14,724 nt of DNA, taken from positions 1-14,724 of the forward strand of contig CANEXR010000038.1 of NCBI GenBank assembly GCA_947443815.1, written 5' to 3'. Of the stretch, positions 13,060-14,724 are shown piece by piece. The first letter of the stretch is position 1, and each line of letters begins with the position of its first letter. The position numbers and the translations under genes are program-made. Below the pieces are notes generated by a model. The model was not told the origin of the DNA. It was given only the letters and a program-made list of their open reading frames with translations, and searched no databases. This DNA is from Flavobacteriaceae bacterium (GTDB taxonomy: Bacteria; Bacteroidota; Bacteroidia; Flavobacteriales; Flavobacteriaceae).

Positions 13060-14388
13060 ATGAAATATCGACGCCAAATGCTGCCACTTTTCGACTTATC
13101 GCTACAACTAAATGGTTTCCCAATGCAGGAAGCCAAAGCCGAATTACAGCAAATTGTAGCTTTATCTGAAACAGAATACTCCGCTTTTCTAGAAGAGCAA
13201 AAACAAAAAATAGTGCAATTCCATTTAGACCACAATCCTTTTTATAAAGAATTAACGGGATTTGCTCCTTTTAAAAGCTGGTCCGATTTGCCTATTTTAA
13301 ACAAAAAAAACCTTCAAAAACCTTTAAAAGAAAGGCTTTCCAAAGGCTATACACTAAAAAATATTTATACAAACAAAACCTCAGGCTCTAGTGGAGATCC
13401 ATTTATTTTTGCAAAAGATAAATACAGTCATGCCTTAACTTGGGCTTCTAATATGCATCGGTTTGGTTGGTTTGGAATTGATTTTAATACGTCCTATCAA
13501 GCGCGTTTTTATGGAATTCCGATGGATTTTATAGGAAACAAAAAAGAACGGTTCAAGGATTTTTTGACCCATCGGTTTCGGTTTTCGATTTTTGATTTAT
13601 CAGATGTGGTTTTGGAACAATTCTTAGTGCATTTTAAAACTAAAAAATTCGATTACATCAATGGATATACCAGTTCAATTGTTCTTTTTGCTAAATTTTT
13701 GCAACAAAAAAACATTGTTTTAAACCAAATTTGCCCCAGTTTAAAAGTATGTATAGTAACTTCTGAAATGCTTTTTGAGGAAGATAAAATACTTTTAGAA
13801 AAACAATTTGGCATTCCTGTGGTCAATGAATACGGCGCATCGGAACTGGATTTGATTGCTTTTCAGAATCCAGAAGGCGAATGGCAGGTCAATGCAGAAA
13901 CCTTGTTTGTCGAAATTTTAGATGAAAAAAATCAAGCGGTTCCGAACGGCACAGAAGGTCGGATTGTGATTACTTCATTATTCAACAAAGCACATCCTTT
14001 TATACGATATGACATTGGCGATATTGGCGTTTTAGATGCAAAAAGCAGCTTGCAAAAACCCATTCTCAAAAAACTAATCGGTAGAACGAATGATGTTGCC
14101 ATTTTGCCTAGCGGAAAAAAATCGCCTGGATTAACCTTTTATTATGTAACCAAAAGCATCATTGAGGACGATGGGAATGTAAAAGAATTTGTGATAAAAC
14201 AAACTAAAATAGATACTTTTGAAATTGAATATGTAAGCGAAACCGAATTGAATTGGGCACAAATACAAAAGATTGAAAAGGCAATTGTTCTGTATTTAGA
14301 AGAGGGTTTGAAATTTAATTTTATTAGAAAAAATACGCTGGAAAGAAGCCATCGCGGGAAATTAAAACAATTTAAATCGATGCTTTAA
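13060..14388 (+). CDS. PaaK/CapK-family adenylate-forming enzyme
   Basis: The 442-residue protein belongs to the AMP-forming ligase superfamily branch that includes phenylacetate-CoA ligase, coenzyme F390 synthetase and CapK. Motifs seen are the phosphate loop NKTSGSSGDPF (105-115), NEYGASELDLI (256-266) as the A5-type motif, RYDIGDIGVLD (316-326) with the ribose-binding Asp, GRTNDVAILPSGK (341-353) at the domain hinge, and a late lysine in RGKLKQF (432-438) in the usual catalytic-Lys position. Substrate is unknown. CapK-like members sit in capsule and exopolysaccharide clusters, and a glycosyltransferase lies next door, so activation of an acyl or amino-acid group for a surface glycan is a fair inference. 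TTG 13057, ATG 13060 and ATG 13078 are all possible starts. The 3' end overlaps the convergent GT2 gene by 17 bp. Confidence 0.88.
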   Translation: MKYRRQMLPLFDLSLQLNGFPMQEAKAELQQIVALSETEYSAFLEEQKQKIVQFHLDHNPFYKELTGFAPFKSWSDLPILNKKNLQKPLKERLSKGYTLKNIYTNKTSGSSGDPFIFAKDKYSHALTWASNMHRFGWFGIDFNTSYQARFYGIPMDFIGNKKERFKDFLTHRFRFSIFDLSDVVLEQFLVHFKTKKFDYINGYTSSIVLFAKFLQQKNIVLNQICPSLKVCIVTSEMLFEEDKILLEKQFGIPVVNEYGASELDLIAFQNPEGEWQVNAETLFVEILDEKNQAVPNGTEGRIVITSLFNKAHPFIRYDIGDIGVLDAKSSLQKPILKKLIGRTNDVAILPSGKKSPGLTFYYVTKSIIEDDGNVKEFVIKQTKIDTFEIEYVSETELNWAQIQKIEKAIVLYLEEGLKFNFIRKNTLERSHRGKLKQFKSML

Positions 14389-14724
14389 TCGTTTTTATAT
14401 AATACGGTTTTATTATCAATTGCGTGAATAAAAATCCTATCATACATCCTAACGACAAAACTAAATTATAGCCATGAAACAATCTGTAAACTCCAAAATT
14501 ATGCTTTAATAAATCAAATTTTGATGCCGAAATAGAATCTTGCCTAATTCTATAGTAAGCTAAACTTTCGGGAATGGGTTGGGCCGTTTTTATTTTTTTT
14601 AAAATGGTTAACCAATGCATCCAATCTTGGCGCTTTCGAATAGATGAAATTGTGATTTTTCCAAAATAATCAACATCATAAATTCCCGTAAGATTGCCTA
14701 CATAATTACAAAAAAACAATTGCC
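14372..14724 (-). CDS. Family 2 glycosyltransferase, C-terminal fragment cut by window edge
   Basis: The minus-strand frame is open to the end of the window, so the visible 116 codons are only the C-terminal part; the TTG at 14717-14719 is internal. The segment NLTGIYDVDYFGK followed by IRKRQDWMHWLTILKK, then PESLAYYRIRQDSISASK, is typical of GT-A family 2 glycosyltransferases that decorate envelope polysaccharides: the RQD-x-x-x-W motif is the usual acceptor/catalytic region with Asp as base, and the YR-x-R-x-x-S-x-S tail is common in flavobacterial members. A hydrophobic stretch near the end (VLSLGCMIGFLFTQLII) could associate with the membrane. The N-terminal GT-A domain with DXD lies beyond the window. 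It converges on and overlaps the adenylate-forming gene by 17 bp. Confidence 0.85.
   Translation of the reverse strand, partial: QLFFCNYVGNLTGIYDVDYFGKITISSIRKRQDWMHWLTILKKIKTAQPIPESLAYYRIRQDSISASKFDLLKHNFGVYRLFHGYNLVLSLGCMIGFLFTQLIIKPYYIKTIKASI

Noticed and set aside
13060..14388. Phenylacetate degradation enzyme PaaK
   Set aside because: No paa genes are nearby and the protein is only family-level similar; the glycosyltransferase neighbour fits a CapK-like role better.
1..14724. Defence island, CRISPR array, prophage or toxin-antitoxin system
   Set aside because: No spaced direct-repeat array, nuclease-helicase cluster, phage structural gene or toxin pair is visible; the exonuclease and the transposase fragment stand alone.

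Overview
This window looks like chromosome of a Flavobacteriaceae member, most likely Flavobacterium or a close relative. The DNA is AT-rich. Several intergenic regions carry the Bacteroidetes -7 promoter motif TAnnTTTG, and strong Shine-Dalgarno sequences are scarce. Several protein families (DUF4254, the DUF6427-like and DUF6341-like proteins, the fused SpmA-SpmB protein) are typical of Flavobacteriia. Gene content is mainly core metabolism, but the left edge and two spacers hold repeat elements. No CRISPR array, phage, conjugative module, tRNA or rRNA is visible.

Left part (1-3195): the 3' end of a REP-associated tyrosine transposase (RAYT), cut by the window edge, is followed at once by two inverted copies of a 27-nt palindromic repeat. 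This forms a textbook RAYT/REP pair. Then comes a tightly packed operon: an unknown helical protein, an unknown three-helix membrane protein and hemF (oxygen-dependent coproporphyrinogen III oxidase), with stop and start codons abutting or overlapping. hemB (5-aminolevulinate dehydratase, of the type lacking the zinc cysteines) follows after a short spacer of TTTAAAC repeats. The spacer after hemB holds a structured element of about 80 nt that resembles a dispersed Flavobacterium intergenic repeat.

Centre (3196-7857, all + strand): an O6-alkylguanine-DNA methyltransferase with a possible clamp-binding tail, a PolB-type 3'-5' exonuclease, a fused SpmA-SpmB membrane protein, and a class I [4Fe-4S] fumarase. 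The fumarase has a good -7 box with a CRP/FNR-like dyad upstream, at about the class II activator position. A perfect 19-bp bidirectional terminator separates it from the minus-strand genes.

Right part (7876-14724): a minus-strand pair of a GT9 glycosyltransferase and a DUF4254 protein, divergent from upp (uracil phosphoribosyltransferase). Next come a polytopic DUF6427-like protein, a small DUF6341-like membrane protein, purD, a CapK/PaaK-type adenylate-forming enzyme, and the 3' end of a family 2 glycosyltransferase. Two convergent pairs overlap at their ends: upp with DUF6427 by 6 bp, and capK-like with GT2 by 17 bp. The themes are heme synthesis, nucleotide salvage and synthesis, the TCA cycle, DNA repair and envelope glycan assembly. 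I see no clear novel multi-gene system. The best leads are the RAYT/REP pair beside the hemF operon, the structured element after hemB, the two unknown genes coupled to hemF, the CRP/FNR-like site before fumarase and the GT9-DUF4254 pair.
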